From Neofusicoccum parvum (Eukaryota; Ascomycota; Dothideomycetes; Botryosphaeriales; Botryosphaeriaceae): a stretch of 64,000 nt of DNA. The position numbers were made by a program, and so were the translations under genes. Below, piece by piece: positions 13,014 to 23,991 of this stretch; the first letter of the stretch is position 1, and the number at the start of each line of letters is the position of its first letter. The stretch is from the NCBI GenBank assembly GCA_020912385.1, contig CP087211.1:558001-622000 (forward strand). Direction: 5' to 3'. The notes beneath the pieces are model-generated. The model had not been told where the DNA came from, searched no databases, and was given only the letters and a program-made list of their open reading frames with translations.

Positions 13014-16000
13014 ATGGCAAGTTCTCAGTCAACTTCAAGAAGTTCAGCTCGTGCATTGCCACAATCTCGACCGTTATCCATCCAGACATCACTAGACCTC
13101 AGTCCGTATGAAGATTTGCACAAGCTTGATCGCGGAAAGGTTGGTAAATTAATCGACTTCGAGGAGGAAGACATATTTAGCACCAACAACTGCCTGTAAG
13201 ACCTGCTTCCTACCTATACACGTGAATTACGGTGAATTCGTTTTGAAGCTGACGAACTTATGAAAAGTTTCCCAGATACTCAAAAGAGTCACTTGCAGCC
13301 AAGCCTCATTGATACGCCTATTGACGAATCAAATCATACAAGCTTTGGAAGCTTCCCGGCTACTGAAGTGAGTATTCCACAGGAATGCGAGCAATGTGGT
13401 TGCGATGACAGCAATGTCAGCTTTTGCAATGTCTGTGACGCCGTATTCTGCGCCGCATGCTGGGACAAACAGATCCAGCACAAGAGACGGAAAACCGGAC
13501 TTAGCGGGATTCCACACGAGAAGACGCCCGCTTCAATCGCGCAGAAAGTTCAAAATGTCTTGAAGCCTCCGGTGGATGAGTCTAAAAGGGAGCAGCTACA
13601 TCTCCACGATGCAGACACTGCTTGGTTTGGAATATTCAGGCCCGAAGATGGCTCACCTCTCTTCCAAGACTATGGGCGCTTCCAGGACTTGATGATCATG
13701 ACTGAACAGGGCAATGGTGGATCTTCGCACGCGTCATTCCAAGGAGTCCAGAGCCCAGAACGAGATTTCCGCACGCCGAGCCTTGTCTCATTTGTTGGGG
13801 AGACTGGTGCGGGAAAGAGCACGCTCATCAAGCTTCTAATTGAGCTAAACTCAAAGCCCCACCAGGTCTACACTACCCCTGTTGTCGGTGCATCTGGAAG
13901 CGATGTGCCTACTTCGGAGGATGTGCACCTTTACCTTGAACCCCAAACAGCCTACAGCTCCACACCTGTTCTATTCGCTGATTGCGAAGGCTTGACAGGT
14001 GGTACGCGTGAGCCAATGGGTGCTCTGTTCAAGAAAAAGCGCAGCCAGGCGAAATCACGCGCAACAGCAAAGGACGATCACCTAGCACACAAAGAGAGAC
14101 CGCTTTCCGAAAGAAAAATCACATGGGCAGACAATACGCTCAAGCGAAGTAGGGAGTTTGCTGTCACTAACCTCTACCCCCGTCTTCTATACACCTTCTC
14201 CGATGTGGTGGTCTTTGTCCTTAGGGAAGCTCGGTGAGTCTAGGGCACAAACGTTCAACATCCATCAAGGGTTTAAAAATGCCTAACAATCTGCCAGTAT
14301 CATGGAAAGCGTCTTCGAAAGACTTGTTGAATGGGCAGTAGCCGCACTTGAGATGTCTTCCAACCAGCCTGTTCTTCCTCATGCCATCATTGTTCTCAAC
14401 GCCTCCAGTAACGACATCGACCCTGCGCTTTGGAACTCTGAAACGGCGACTGAGACGATTTTCCGAAATCTACGTGGCACCCTGAGTAACAACAACGTCT
14501 TCAAGAAGCAAGCCCAAATTTGGCGCGAAAGAGGTCAGGATATTGAAAGTTTGGAGCAACTCATGCTCTCATACTACAGTTCAGTGCAGGTGATTTATTC
14601 ATCCCCATGTGAGCTGCAACATATCCTAAATATTCCATAGATCATCCGGGTTCCTGAAAAGGGCCGGCCCAAGCTTATCCAAACTCAAGCTCAAGAGTTA
14701 TACAGCAGCATTCGCACGGCTTGCACGTGGGCTCGTGACAGCCGGGCCGAGCTTCGAATGCTTTTAGATGTTGAAGAACTGCAATCTTACTTGGACTGCG
14801 CTTTTGACCATTTCGCTCGCGCCTTGGATAAGCCGTTTGATTTCGTCCAAGCTTCTCTCGCCAACAGTCCGATACCACTGGACTTTGGAGGAAACATTCT
14901 CAAGCTTGCCATCAATGTCATGGAGGCCTGGCAGGGTGAGTCTGACGCACGGATGATATTTCAGGAACTTAGTTACGTGGTGGCATCGTGCATTATGTTT
15001 GATCTAGCCCGGAACAAGAACAAAGGTATGTATATGCATTTCAATATTCCCCCCAACGGTCTACTGACCTTTTGAAGGGACCGTTGAGTCAATTTTTCCT
15101 CTATACCTCGAACACCTCGACGCAGCATTGGAGAACTTCTGCAACAGCCATTGGCCGTGTGAATTCGTCAAGCCTGGCACTGGAGCTCGATGTGTGAATG
15201 TCAGAAGCGGTCATGCAAAAGGACACCAGAGGAAAGACGGTAAGGTTCTCGCAGTTGGTGAATACACCTCCTCGATCTCCTTCCGCATCTACCATGATGA
15301 GTTCCAGAAGAACGTCTTTCTCAGCTTGAAGGATCTTCAAAGCCTGCTTCATAAGCAGGTAGTCAACAACGAACCAGAGGAGAGAGCCGCAGCCCAAATC
15401 CACCGAGAGACGGTTTTGGCAGCCTTCTTCCGCCGCTGCTTTCGCAAAAAAGACAACAACTTTCACAGTCACACCGCCTGTTTTTGCTGCCTCTTCGAGC
15501 TTCCGAAGCACTCTCTTCCTTGCGGACATGTCATCTGCACCTCTTGTGCTAAGATATATGGCTTCAAGAGCGGCAAAGGTGAACTCTGGATGTCCGGATG
15601 TCCTCTTTGTAGTTGTGGCGTAGCTAAACCTGAGCTCTGCAAAATTCATCTGAAGCCGAAGATGGCCGGCGTTCGAGTGCTTACTTTAGATGGGTAAGGA
15701 TTAAATCACAAACATACAATAGTATCAAGGCTAACGTATTCACAGAGGCGGTATGAGGGGAATTGTTGAGCTTGAGGTCCTTCGTCTCATCGAGCGCGCC
15801 ATGGGGGATAAGCTACCGATCCGGCATTTCTTTGATCTCGTCGTTGGAACAAGGTAAGCAGATTCCAGCACCGTTTTCGCATGAATGTCACTTATATGAT
15901 CCAGCACCGGTGGTATCATTGCCCTTGGCCTTGTTTCGCAAGGATGGTCTGTGGAAGAGTGTTTGACGTTCTTTGAGAGACTATGTGCCACTGCTTTCAC

Positions 16001-18236
16001 GCCTCGGATAGCTTCTTGTTTGCCTGGCATTTCATGGATCATCAACAATTACCACCACTCGCTGTATGAGACTTCACCACTGGAGAGGTCTCTTGTAGAA
16101 GCTTTCGGGAACGACCAATATCTTTTCGGAGGACGTGGTGCAGTTCAGTCTTCGGGCGTCAAAGTCGCAGTTATAACGACCTCGGCCGCCACAGGAACGC
16201 CTGTCGTGCTATCCAACTACAACAGACCTTGCTCGGAAAAACTTTCATATCAGTTCCAACGGTCAGAAAACATCAAGTCCGAAGTCAAACTGTGGGAGGC
16301 TGGCAGGGCTACATCCGCAGCGCCTCGATTTTTCAAATCATTCCATCATGAAGCTTCTCAACAGATCTACCTGGACGGAGCAATCTACCACAACAACCCG
16401 GTTGCCATAGCCGAGCGTGAACGAAAACTCATCTGGACTGACCAGCCTTCGGAGTCTCCAGACATAATTCTCTCCCTCGGAACAGGATCCTCCCTCCGCC
16501 ATCGGCAAGACCCAGCTGCATCGCTCCGACGTTCCCCGATATCCCGAATTCCTCAACAGGGGTTACTCGCAAACGGCAGAAACCTAATGAAGATTGCAAA
16601 AGACCATGTCTATGCATCTTTGGACTGTGACAGAGCCTGGTATTCCTTCGTTGGGGATTTGCCCCAGTCGTGGGAGTCTTCCAGGTTCGTACGGATCAGT
16701 CCGGAGAAGCCAGACTTGCCGCGGCTCGACGAGGTGGACGTTATGAAAGAGCTCCAGGCATACGTGCGTCAGAAACTTTCCAGCAGAGAGCATGAGATCG
16801 TAATCCGGCGTCTCGCCATGCGATTGGTGGCTACCAGTTTCTTCTTTGAGCTCCGAAAGCCGATCGCGGAGGACAAAGTTGCGTCTGGTACGTAAATTCG
16901 CGCACAGTTCTTAAGCGAGCATTGACTGACGAATGAATACAGGCAAACTAATGTGTCGGCTCCCTAAAGAGTCACAGGAGATATGTGAGCTGGCAAAGTT
17001 GATCAAGAGTTGGGTAGCGTTCGGACGCGAGCCATTCTTCTTCATTCAGCAACAAGGCTCGGACGGAACAAAAGCCAAACAAGTACCCATCTCTGAAGAC
17101 GTCGTTGAAAAAATGATCGGGTCTCGAGAATTCAGTATGCCGACCGTGAGCATCGAGCTGTCACACAAGTATGCTCCAACCGAGATACAGCTCTGTTTCA
17201 ACGAAAGTGAAGCGTTCCCCATCAGCGGATTTCCCCGCTCTCTGTTCGACGAAACGGCAGGGATCCGAAGCCGTAAGCCTGATGAGACCCTCTGTATCTA
17301 CTGTTTTAATTACTGACAACATATCCAGCACTCCGCCGAGATGTTCCCGTATCAAGTTCGAGGCGCACGCGTTGGGTATCCCAATTTGGCGAAGGCCCTC
17401 GCAAGAAATGGACGCCTCCCATCACCAACGAAACCAACCTCCAGAAACACACATCCCTCCGAACCTGGGCGCAATCCACAGAGTTCACAGGCCCTACGTC
17501 AGAAGAAATTGTTGCCCTGGCTCACAGCCAGAAGTACGGGCAAACTCCAGCAACTGCAGCCGACATCCCGCAGGAATCCAAGTTCGGCACTGCCCTCCGA
17601 GGAGCTCTCCGCGGCATCGTGCAAAAGGCGAGAAGTCCAGTGACCCGAACCTCAGCGGAAGAAGAGATTTCTTGGCCAAGTCCGCGGCAGAGTCCGCTCT
17701 CCGAACATACCAGAAAGACGTCTGATCAGACCGCTGTTCCTCCACCCTGCGTTTTCGAGATGGCCGGAGAACCTTCATTTCCCGCCATAAATGAGACGAG
17801 AAATCAGCCAGCAGCGATTGATCCGAGGACGGACTACACTCAAATCAACAGATCATCGTATTCGAGCGTCGAGCGGCAGCCTTGGTCTCCAATAGGCCCA
17901 CATGCGGGGCAGAGAATAGAGAACGAAGAGCACATCCGCCAGCAGTTTGCCACCATTCTTCAAGCCAAGGAACATCTACCAACTCCTAGCAGTAATGATG
18001 GCACGTTCAGTATCAAACTGCCTTGGGAAGATGTAGGGAGGGGTGATAGCACAACGTACTTACCCGACTATGCGCTCATCAGTCCCGTCGGCGAGAATTA
18101 CGCGGCAGAAGGCCAGAGGTGGCAAAATACATTCTCTAATCAAGGGACTTCAGGCGCATTGAGTGGAGCAGGTCGAGGTCCCGTAAAAGCAAAAAGTAGA
18201 GAGGATAGGAGACGTGAGATTGAGATGGGCCTTTGA
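13014..18236 (+). CDS. Patatin-like phospholipase fused to B-box-like zinc finger, P-loop GTPase-like and RING domains
   Basis: Nine exons (13014-13195, 13268-14233, 14298-14589, 14641-15025, 15078-15693, 15746-15853, 15905-16887, 16943-17272, 17329-18236) give 1589 residues in one continuous frame. Domains in order: a Cys-rich finger (CEQCGCDDSNVSFCNVC, then FCAACW and an HKRR tail) at about 101-135; a P-loop GETGAGKST at about 238-246 with the G3-like DCEGLTGG some 65 residues on, as in GBP/dynamin-like GTPases; a helical region; a RING-type finger (CFCCLFELPKHSLPCGHVIC, then TSC and CPLC); then a patatin lipase. The lipase has the oxyanion loop DGGGMRG, the nucleophile elbow GTSTGG and the catalytic Asp in DGA (YLDGAIYHNNP), so the catalytic dyad is complete. 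The C-terminal 400 residues are disordered. Expected activity is acyl hydrolysis of membrane lipids, perhaps controlled by nucleotide binding. The family occurs in filamentous fungi, mostly uncharacterised. The first acceptor (AAAG) is weak. Confidence 0.88.
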
Positions 18237-18670
18237 CAGACCGAAATTGCTTATGGCTCTTTGTTTCCTTTTAGAACCTCTCTACGTTCAAAGCGAATAA
18301 TTTCCGGTTTATCCAGCTTGTAAGTTATAGTGATGATTAGGGCGTGGATGGGGACGTTGCTGTTGAAAGCAAGTTCGGGGTGCGAGAAGTTAATACCAAC
18401 GAACCCAACAGAGATAATAGAACCAGTATATCCACAAACATGCGTATGTACATGATTTTCGGTAGCGTCACAGCAACGAAATCCTTTTTTCACTACATAG
18501 GCAATTAAAGCATTTTTCTATGCGTAGATAGGCAGTTCAAAAAATATTTTACTGCTACAATGCTCTGCGGAACGCCTTCGTTTTTTCCGCAGCAATGTTT
18601 TCTTATTTATTTTCCACCATGAATTCGTTTTGCAGTTTATAAGCGCTACCCAAATATAAACTTCCTGTCT
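18237..18670. other. AT-rich convergent 3' spacer
   Basis: Region between two convergent genes, noticeably more AT-rich than the rest of the window and with several T runs. Both transcripts probably terminate here. No gene seen. Confidence 0.5.
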
Positions 18671-19753
18671 TTAATATCTCTTTTTCTCAGCCTTGGCCTT
18701 CGTAGCTACAACATACTGATTTTGTCCTTCCCCTTTTGACGTTGTATTGAAACCCATGTCTTGAGCCACGTTATGTATCAAAGCTCTCTGCGTATTTCCG
18801 GTTGGTGTTGTGCTCAAAACAGAACGTGATCTATCCACCAAGAATTCCGCCAACAGTCGCAGGTTTTCCATGCCTGCTCCCGTATCCCCGTTATCATAAA
18901 CCTCTGCATAAAGGTGTTTGGTCTTCTCAGACCACTCCACCTGCCGTAAAGGTTCCAACAGAAACGCTTCTCCTCTCAGCTTAGCTTGCCTCGCCTTTTG
19001 AGCTGGGGCAATCATTTCAACCGCTTTGCTGATCTTTGCCACGTACGCCTCTTTAGTCGTGATCCATTGCCCATCAAAGCTCACATCAATGCCAGCCTCT
19101 GCACAATGTCTTATCACATTGAACAAGAATCGGTTTTCGCTTCTCCGACTCAACTTGCCAACCAAACGAATAGGAACGTTGTCGTGGTACTTCCGATGGA
19201 TTGCCCGGATCAATTGGAACACGTCGACAACGTGCTCTCCGAGGAATTTCTGCGCAGTCGATCTGTGATGGATGAACGGATTGATGATGTACCGGGGCTT
19301 TGATCTCATGTACCCGGGTGCCGGAGTAACGTCGAGGAAAATGGCGCTGACATCTTCAGGCAGCAGCGCCACGGCATCCAGCCATGCTTGCATGATCTCC
19401 GGGTGACACCAGTGCTCAAGGCCCACGCAATAGCACACCCATCGGATTCTGTTGACGTCTGAGTCATGGAAGAGGTCGAGACATAAGCGACTGAGCTTCG
19501 GGCTATATGGCTTCCCCTCGATGGTGATGGTTTGGACGGTGAGAGTGGCAAGATGGCTTGCATTGGGTACCGAGTGGACTGGAGACCAGAAATTGAGAAT
19601 GCACTGCATATCTCTGCGGATGAGCTGATTGACTTGTAGAAGATCCAGCACGGAACGGGGCCATGGCTTGCCGATGTAATTCACGTCGGGTAAGGGAATC
19701 AAGGCGAGAATCCTTTGCCGAAGCTCGGCTGGAAGGTCGATGAATGACGGCAT
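18671..19753 (-). CDS. F-box-like protein with C-terminal R3H-like segment
   Basis: Single exon of 360 residues, starting at the ATG that opens MPSFIDLPAELRQRILALIP. This is the F-box-like helix pair common in fungal substrate adaptors, and it is followed by DLLQVNQLIRRDM. The middle (residues about 70-230) has a pattern often seen after such F-boxes in Dothideomycete proteins. The C-terminus (VDRSRSVLSTTPTGNTQRA, then LIHNVAQDMGFNTTS) resembles an R3H nucleic-acid-binding motif (R...H), ending in a Lys-rich tail. An in-frame extension upstream to 19924 is hydrophobic and aligns with nothing expected, so I use the internal ATG; a 10-base A run lies just before it. The F-box call is from pattern only, and the R3H call is weaker. 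Confidence 0.7.
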   Translation of the reverse strand: MPSFIDLPAELRQRILALIPLPDVNYIGKPWPRSVLDLLQVNQLIRRDMQCILNFWSPVHSVPNASHLATLTVQTITIEGKPYSPKLSRLCLDLFHDSDVNRIRWVCYCVGLEHWCHPEIMQAWLDAVALLPEDVSAIFLDVTPAPGYMRSKPRYIINPFIHHRSTAQKFLGEHVVDVFQLIRAIHRKYHDNVPIRLVGKLSRRSENRFLFNVIRHCAEAGIDVSFDGQWITTKEAYVAKISKAVEMIAPAQKARQAKLRGEAFLLEPLRQVEWSEKTKHLYAEVYDNGDTGAGMENLRLLAEFLVDRSRSVLSTTPTGNTQRALIHNVAQDMGFNTTSKGEGQNQYVVATKAKAEKKRY

Positions 19754-20024
19754 TGCTTCAGACTGAAAAAAAAAAGAATTAGGAGAAATTGGAGCAAATA
19801 TGGCAAATATATAAGCAGTTGACATTGACTCATGGAAGTGCATAGGTGCGGCTGAGTAGATCACGCTGTTCCAAAAGCGGTACTCCGACACCGCTAACCA
19901 GGCGAAGCACACCGCGCTCTTCACCCAAGTCTGACTCCTTCAGTTGCCAAGTCAATTCCAATAACACCTGTGTATTTAGAGGCTGGCGTCTATCAATATA
20001 CAGTGCCAGAGAGTGGTACTACAG

Positions 20025-20461
20025 TTAAGGAGGCGTTGCGGCGCTGGCGAAATTTTTAGCGCTGGTGGCGCGGGAGTTTGAGAAGCCGCACATGATGGCG
20101 CTGACCGTGACGAGAAGGATCATGGACATGAGTGCAAAGTAGTTTCCTCGGCAGACCGCAGGCTCACATGCCATTCTGTGGCTGGTCCCGACGAGTGTTC
20201 TTGGCCTGCCGGTTCGAGGGGTGCAGTGATCACTGCATCTGGGAAGAGTATTTTGTACACCACGCTTCAGAAAGGCACGTGTCATCGCTTCCAAGGTTCT
20301 ATCTACTTACACCAGACGCGAAGCATTTTCTCCGCGTATCACTGATCCTTAAGCCTGCGGTAACCAGCATATCCATTCCCATGAGAACGCCCACCAATCC
20401 TTCAAGACCCTTTCCTGCATTCCGTATTCCTCGCGCACGCAATCAAAGACATCAATCATGA
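20025..20461 (-). other. Possible small or remnant membrane-protein gene
   Basis: Two hydrophobic open segments can be joined on the minus strand: one near 20330-20430 (GLVGVLMGMDMLVTAGLRIS) with a GTAAGT donor after it, and one at 20025-20140 (ALMSMILLVTVSAIMCGF) ending in a stop. No good start codon exists before the first segment, and the neighbouring transporter gene ends only 20 bases away. It is either a tiny two-helix protein or the tail of a decayed gene. I do not recognise it. Confidence 0.25.
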
Positions 20462-20481
20462 CCCTCACCTCCCACCACCGC

Positions 20482-22744
20482 TCAAGCCTTCTCATCCACC
20501 CTCTCCCTATGCTCCACGTTCTCCTTCGGCCCGCCATGCCCATGCACGCTGATCCGCTTCCCGGCCAGCACATCCCTCTCCTGCACGACGGCGATGTGGT
20601 TCGTCAGATGCGGGCTTGGGTCCTCGACGAACAGCGCGCAGATGGTGGTGATGACGCCGAACGGGATGCTCGCGTAGAACACCATACGGAAGCCCTTCGC
20701 ATAGGTATCCCTGAACGCATCCGCCGTCGCGGCGCCCACCGCGTCGCTCACGCCGCCCGGCACGGCGGCCAGGGCGCCGGGCACGCCGACGGCGTTCTGG
20801 ATGACGGCGGGGATGAGGGCGGGCAGGTTGGCGGGATCGGCGCCGGCGGCGAGGGCGGCGGCGGCGATGTTGCCGCCGAGCTCCTTGTTGGTGACGGAGT
20901 GCAGGATGGTGCTGAAGATGGCGTTGCCGATGGAGCCGCCGGCGCTGCGGAAGGTGCCGATCAGGCCGGACGCGACTCCCAGCTCCTCCTGCGGCACGAA
21001 GAGGCCGGCTGTGACGTACGCGATGGTGGTGAGCCAGGTGAAGCAGCCCTGGCCGAAGAACTGCAGCACGATCCAGGCCGCCTTGTTGTGCGGGATGACG
21101 GCCGCGTAGCAGGCGGTGAAGACGGTCTGGATGACCAGCGCGACGATGATCTGCTCGCGGACGTGCTTGATGCGGTGCAGGAGCGACGGGATGATCCACC
21201 CGCCCACCACGCCGCCGAAGCCGTTGGGGATGGCGATGAGGCCGATTTGCGTGGGGTCGTTGGTGTACATGTAGAGCGAGGCTTGGGGGAGGAGGGCGGC
21301 CATGGCGTACCAGATGAAGCCGGAGACGAAGACGATGAGGAGGTGGATGGTGAACTTGCGCATCATGGCGAAGAGGGAGCGGGGGAAGAGCGGGTTGACG
21401 GGCACGGTGAAGTCGTAGGCGAAGCAGGCGGCGGTGACGAGGGCGCCGATGGTGATGGTTGAGCCGACCAGCGCCTTGGAGTACTGCGTCTTGCCCAGGT
21501 AGGTCAGGCCCACCAGCATGATGGTCAGGCCGGCGGTGAAGAGGAAGAGCCCGATCCAGTCCAGCTCCTTGAACTCATCCCAACGCGACTTGTCGTAGTC
21601 CTTGCGCGGGCGCGACGGCGGGAAGTAGAAGACGGCGATGCCGACGGTGCACAGGGCTGAGTAGATGATGGCGATGTAGTAGCACCACCGCCACGTCGCC
21701 TCCTGGGCCAGCTTGTTGGCGATGAGCACGCCGAAGGCTGCCCATGGCACGTTGATGCAGAACTCCGTCCAGCCGAGTCCGATGCCACTGTTCCTTGCGC
21801 GTCAGATGCCAATCGCAGACAGAGTTGCTCTGAAACACGCTTCCAGAGCTTTCCTCACGAACAAGCTTTCCAGGAACAGAGCGCAGGTACGTACCGATAC
21901 TTGTTGGGCAGAAGCTCCGAGATGCCGGGATAGGCCACGAAGGCCACGCCCGCACCAAAGCCCACAATCGTCGACGCCGCAGCCACCGTCGTCGTCTTCT
22001 GCGCCGTCGCGCCGATAATCTGTGGCCAATGAATCAGCCCGTGCCAAACCACCAAGCACAACAAATAAGAAAAATAATAAAGCAGGGGTCTAGCCGCTCA
22101 GCTGCAGGGCAAGCCCTCGCCGAGAGATCTAGATCCTGCGGGACGGACGGCGCAAACACTCGCACTTACCGCGCCCACCAGCGTGATGATCTGCCCGGAC
22201 AGCGTCACCCATCGGCGGCCAAAGATGTCGCTCCAGCCGCCGGCAATCGAGAAGCTCACGGCGCTCGCGACGCTCCAGCCGCCGGCGATCCACACGATGT
22301 TCTCCGTGTCGCCCAGCGCGGTGCCAATCGGGTTCAGGATGCCGTTGACCAGCACGTAGCCGCAGCTCACGGGCGCGACGAACGACATGCCCAGGAACTG
22401 CCGCGATCCGCATTATCAGCGTTTTGCGTTGATGTCGAAAAAGAGGGTCCTGCGGGGACGTTTCAAGGCATCCGGAGTGGGTGGAGCTGGCAGCTGGGAG
22501 CTCGCCCCCAATGCGGAAGGTGGCGGTGGGGGGAGGAAAAGAAACTCACGAAGACGGCGATGATGGCCGACATGGACACCTTCTCCTCCGGATCGTCGCC
22601 GCTGGGAGAGCCCGATGTCGGCCGCTGCTGCACGTCGTGGACGGGCGTCGTGACGACGGCTTCGAGCGAGTCGGCCGGGCCGTTCTTCTCGGCACCTTTC
22701 ATCTCCATCTCTGGCGGGTTGGCGTTGGGGTTGGGGAGCGCCAT
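20482..22744 (-). CDS. MFS drug/toxin-efflux transporter, TRI12-like (14-helix type)
   Basis: Four exons (22744-22550, 22397-22171, 22020-21895, 21787-20482) join to 617 residues. The order of segments fits the fungal TRI12/siderophore-type MFS group with 14 helices: a hydrophilic acidic N-terminus, WIAGGWSVASAVSFSIAGG followed by SDIFGRRWV (the loop 2-3 motif), GFGAGVAFVAYPGISELLP, GIGLGWTEFCINVPW, then eight further hydrophobic stretches including LIVFVSGFIWYAMAALLPQA and SAGGSIGNAIFSTIL. The C-terminal tail is charged and His-rich. Relatives export trichothecenes, other fungal metabolites or iron chelates using the proton gradient; the substrate here is unknown and no biosynthetic gene is adjacent. 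The introns (152, 150 and 107 nt) are longer than most in the window. Confidence 0.9.
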
Positions 22745-23991
22745 GGTGATGGCAGTGCCAGCAGGCCTCGTCTCAAGGAAAGATAAGAGAGAGGGCTAAG
22801 AAAAGCAAATGAGGAATAAGGGAGGAAGGGCGCTTGCACCAGCAACGTTGAGGGCTGCAAGTGCCGTCGGGAGGGAGGTTATTTGTACAAGGCGGTTCGG
22901 CAGGTATATTTATGTAGCGGCGGTTTAGAGTTTCACGCTGGTGCCGCAACGCGCCGAAGGCGAAGGGGAGCAAGAGGTGGCCATGGCGGGGCCCTGACAG
23001 CTTGGCAGCATGCAACCAGGGGGAGGGTGGAGGGAAGAGAAGGTGGTGGTGCAGGGGTGTGTCGTGCGGCGGGCAGGGAAGCGGTCGCGACTGCGCCTAA
23101 GCGGGACGAACGCCTTGGGGTCCACCAGGCCCACTGCCCCAGCCGTGCCGAAATCTGGGGCGTAGCCGGCCGATCCCCAGCGCTGCCACTCCTTCTGCAT
23201 CCGTCGCGCCCGCGTGGTCGTCACGCCCGAGAGAGGAAGAAGGATCGCAGCCCTCTCATCTCCAGCGCCCACCGCGCGGCGGGGCACAGCTCCCGAAGGA
23301 TGATCCGCTGCCAACGCGCCAGCGCCATCGTGCTGCCCGCCCAGCACCAGAGAGCCGGCGGAGGCTTTCGACGCAGGCACACCACATGATCGGATCCAGC
23401 TAAATCCGATATCTAAACGCAGGCACCACAACCTCCGTCGCTGAGAGTCAGTTCTGCGCAGCGCCGCCGGCCTGACCTCCGCAGTGGCCCGGGCTGTGTG
23501 TGTACTAGCAGCATTCCCCACGGGGAAGCTTCCCGCGGCGCTTGCGCACCGACCGCTGATTCGAAGAGAGGCGACGAACGGAGCAAGCGTCGCCTCCCCC
23601 CCCCCCCCCCCCCCCCCCCTCCGGTCGAACGAAAAGCTGACGCCGCCGCGGCCCCTAGATCGTCGGCACTTGCAAGTGCCGCCGGCAGTTGAGATGGCGG
23701 TGCGTCGAGGCATGGGGTAGGGGTCCAATGGGTCTGTGGGCATCATGCCGCAGCCGCCCGATTGGCTCTGTTGCGCTTTGCGGGGAAAGAGGCACCCACC
23801 GTGCCTGTGCTTATTTTTCGTTTGGTGAGACACGCTCCTGCTGCTCTAGAACGCCCAGCCGCCGTCCCAAGTATCTTGGAGGGGCCCACGGCTGCCTCGA
23901 GTCCTGCTGCTTCCCGCTCCGGGAGGGGCTAAGAGAGACGGGAGCCCCAAGTCCAATATATAGATAGGAGCTGGTCTGGACGTCCGCGCCC
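22745..23991. other. Gene-free GC-rich interval
   Basis: Promoter side of the TRI12-like gene. Several open frames overlap on both strands but carry low-complexity Arg/Gly/Pro composition, as expected from GC-rich non-coding DNA. The most striking feature is the poly-C tract listed separately. Confidence 0.55.
23596..23619. repeat. 24-base homopolymer C tract
   Basis: An uninterrupted run of 24 C residues. Such long poly-C/poly-G runs are rare and length-unstable; its position about 850 bases upstream of the TRI12-like start places it in a promoter-distal region. The exact length may be affected by sequencing. Confidence 0.9.

Noticed and set aside
20458..21462. Plus-strand open frame of 334 codons opposite the TRI12-like gene
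   Set aside because: Low-complexity Gly/Asp/Glu composition and fully antisense to a conserved transporter exon.
22925..23833. 302-codon open frame on the minus strand
   Set aside because: It spans the poly-C run, encoding a poly-Gly stretch, and has random Arg/Gly/Ser composition; typical of GC-rich non-coding DNA.
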